Source: Actinomycetota bacterium (GTDB lineage: Bacteria; Actinomycetota; Actinomycetes; S36-B12; UBA10799). Taken from it: DNA of 12,775 nt. A program made the position numbers and the translations under genes. The notes under the pieces are model-generated. The model searched no databases, was not told the origin of the DNA, and was given only the letters and a program-made list of their open reading frames with translations. The stretch is taken from assembly GCA_030837395.1 (NCBI GenBank), contig JAUPKO010000214.1, positions 1 to 12,775 on the forward strand. Reading direction: 5' to 3'. This document shows, one piece after another, positions 12,356 to 12,775 of this stretch. Each line of letters opens with the position of its first letter. The stretch's first letter is position 1.

Positions 12356-12775
12356 ATGAGTAAGACGAATCCAGGCAACTTCTTCGAAGACTTCAGCGTC
12401 GGTCAGGTGATCGAACACGCGACCCCCCGCACCGTCACCGAAGGCGATCGCGCGGTGTATCAGGCGCTGTATCCGTCGCGCTTCGCCATTCCCTCCTCGG
12501 CCGCCTACGCGGCTGCGGTCGGCCTCGCGCCGCACCCCGTCGAGGAGTTGATCGGCTTCCACATCGCGTTCGGCAAGACCGTCCCGGACGTGTCGTTGAA
12601 TGCCGTGGCGAACCTGGGCTACGCGGAATGCCGCTTCCACCAGCCGATCGTGCCCGGCGACACCTTGCGCACTCATTCCACCGTCATCGGACTGAAGCAG
12701 AACTCGAACGGCAAAAGCGGCGTGGTCTATGTGCGCTCCGTGGCGACCAACCAACGCGACGAGGTCGCCATCGAA
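12356..12775 (+). CDS. mch: Mesaconyl-CoA (2-methylfumaryl-CoA) hydratase, 5' part
   Basis: The first 140 codons of a MaoC-type (hot-dog fold) hydratase that runs off the window. It starts MSKTNPGNFFEDFSVGQVIE, very close to the N-terminus I recall for Mch. F-G-K-T-V-P-D-V-S-L-N-A-V-A-N-L-G-Y-A (78-96), then C-R-F-H-Q-P-I-V-P-G-D-T-L and V-Y-V-R-S-V-A-T-N-Q-R, are likewise diagnostic compared with general MaoC enoyl hydratases. Mch interconverts mesaconyl-CoA and beta-methylmalyl-CoA in the ethylmalonyl-CoA pathway, which lets cells lacking isocitrate lyase grow on acetate or C1 compounds, and also acts in the 3-hydroxypropionate cycle. The full protein is expected to be about 340 residues, with two hot-dog domains. 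It has its own leaderless-type promoter, so it is probably not read from the methyltransferase gene. Partner genes (ccr, ecm, mcd, mcl) would have to lie outside this window. Confidence 0.85.
   Translation, partial: MSKTNPGNFFEDFSVGQVIEHATPRTVTEGDRAVYQALYPSRFAIPSSAAYAAAVGLAPHPVEELIGFHIAFGKTVPDVSLNAVANLGYAECRFHQPIVPGDTLRTHSTVIGLKQNSNGKSGVVYVRSVATNQRDEVAIE

Noticed and set aside
1..12775. CRISPR array, tRNA or rRNA gene, insertion sequence, phage gene or origin
   Set aside because: No regularly spaced palindromic repeats, cloverleaf-like segments, transposase or phage-like frames, or DnaA-box clusters were seen on either strand.

Overview
The window is high-GC, densely coded DNA from the chromosome of an actinobacterium. 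The evidence is an actinobacterial-type leuA with a leucine leader peptide, several -10 boxes of the TANNNT type lying 7 bases before a start codon (leaderless transcripts), an App1-type phosphatase, an LpqC-like lipoprotein esterase, an M13 peptidase and a mesaconyl-CoA hydratase. There is no rRNA, tRNA, CRISPR array, insertion sequence or phage gene. It reads as ordinary core and accessory chromosome rather than an island.

Layout: (1) 1-340 (+), the 3' end of a zinc-finger anti-sigma-like membrane protein. (2) 357-601 (-), an AbrB/VapB-type antitoxin relic with a frameshift and no toxin beside it. (3) 667-2394 (-), leuA, preceded by a 14-codon leader peptide with four leucine codons in a row (2470-2514) and RNA pairings that look like an attenuator able to mask the leuA ribosome binding site. 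(4) 2650-4435 (+), a CoA-binding protein, an SRPBCC protein and a family 2 glycosyltransferase; the last two overlap by 4 bases. (5) 4442-5557 (-), a lipoprotein esterase, convergent with the glycosyltransferase. (6) 5629-6906 (+), an App1-type phosphatidate phosphatase. (7) 6937-8448 (-), a FUSC-family membrane protein, divergent from (8) 8504-9082 (+), an isochorismatase-like hydrolase without the catalytic cysteine. (9) 9128-11101 (+), an M13 metallopeptidase followed by a strong hairpin. (10) 11147-11485 (+), a small membrane protein built of SIGS repeats. (11) 11498-12283 (+), a SAM-dependent methyltransferase. (12) 12356 to the window end (+), the 5' part of mesaconyl-CoA hydratase (mch).

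The genes do not form one pathway. The clearest physiology is leucine synthesis under leader-peptide control, and a hint of the ethylmalonyl-CoA pathway from mch. The items most worth following are the leuL-leuA attenuator, the frameshifted orphan antitoxin, the SIGS-repeat protein, and the Cys-to-Gly isochorismatase-like protein whose promoter overlaps that of the FUSC gene. No wholly new multi-gene system is evident.
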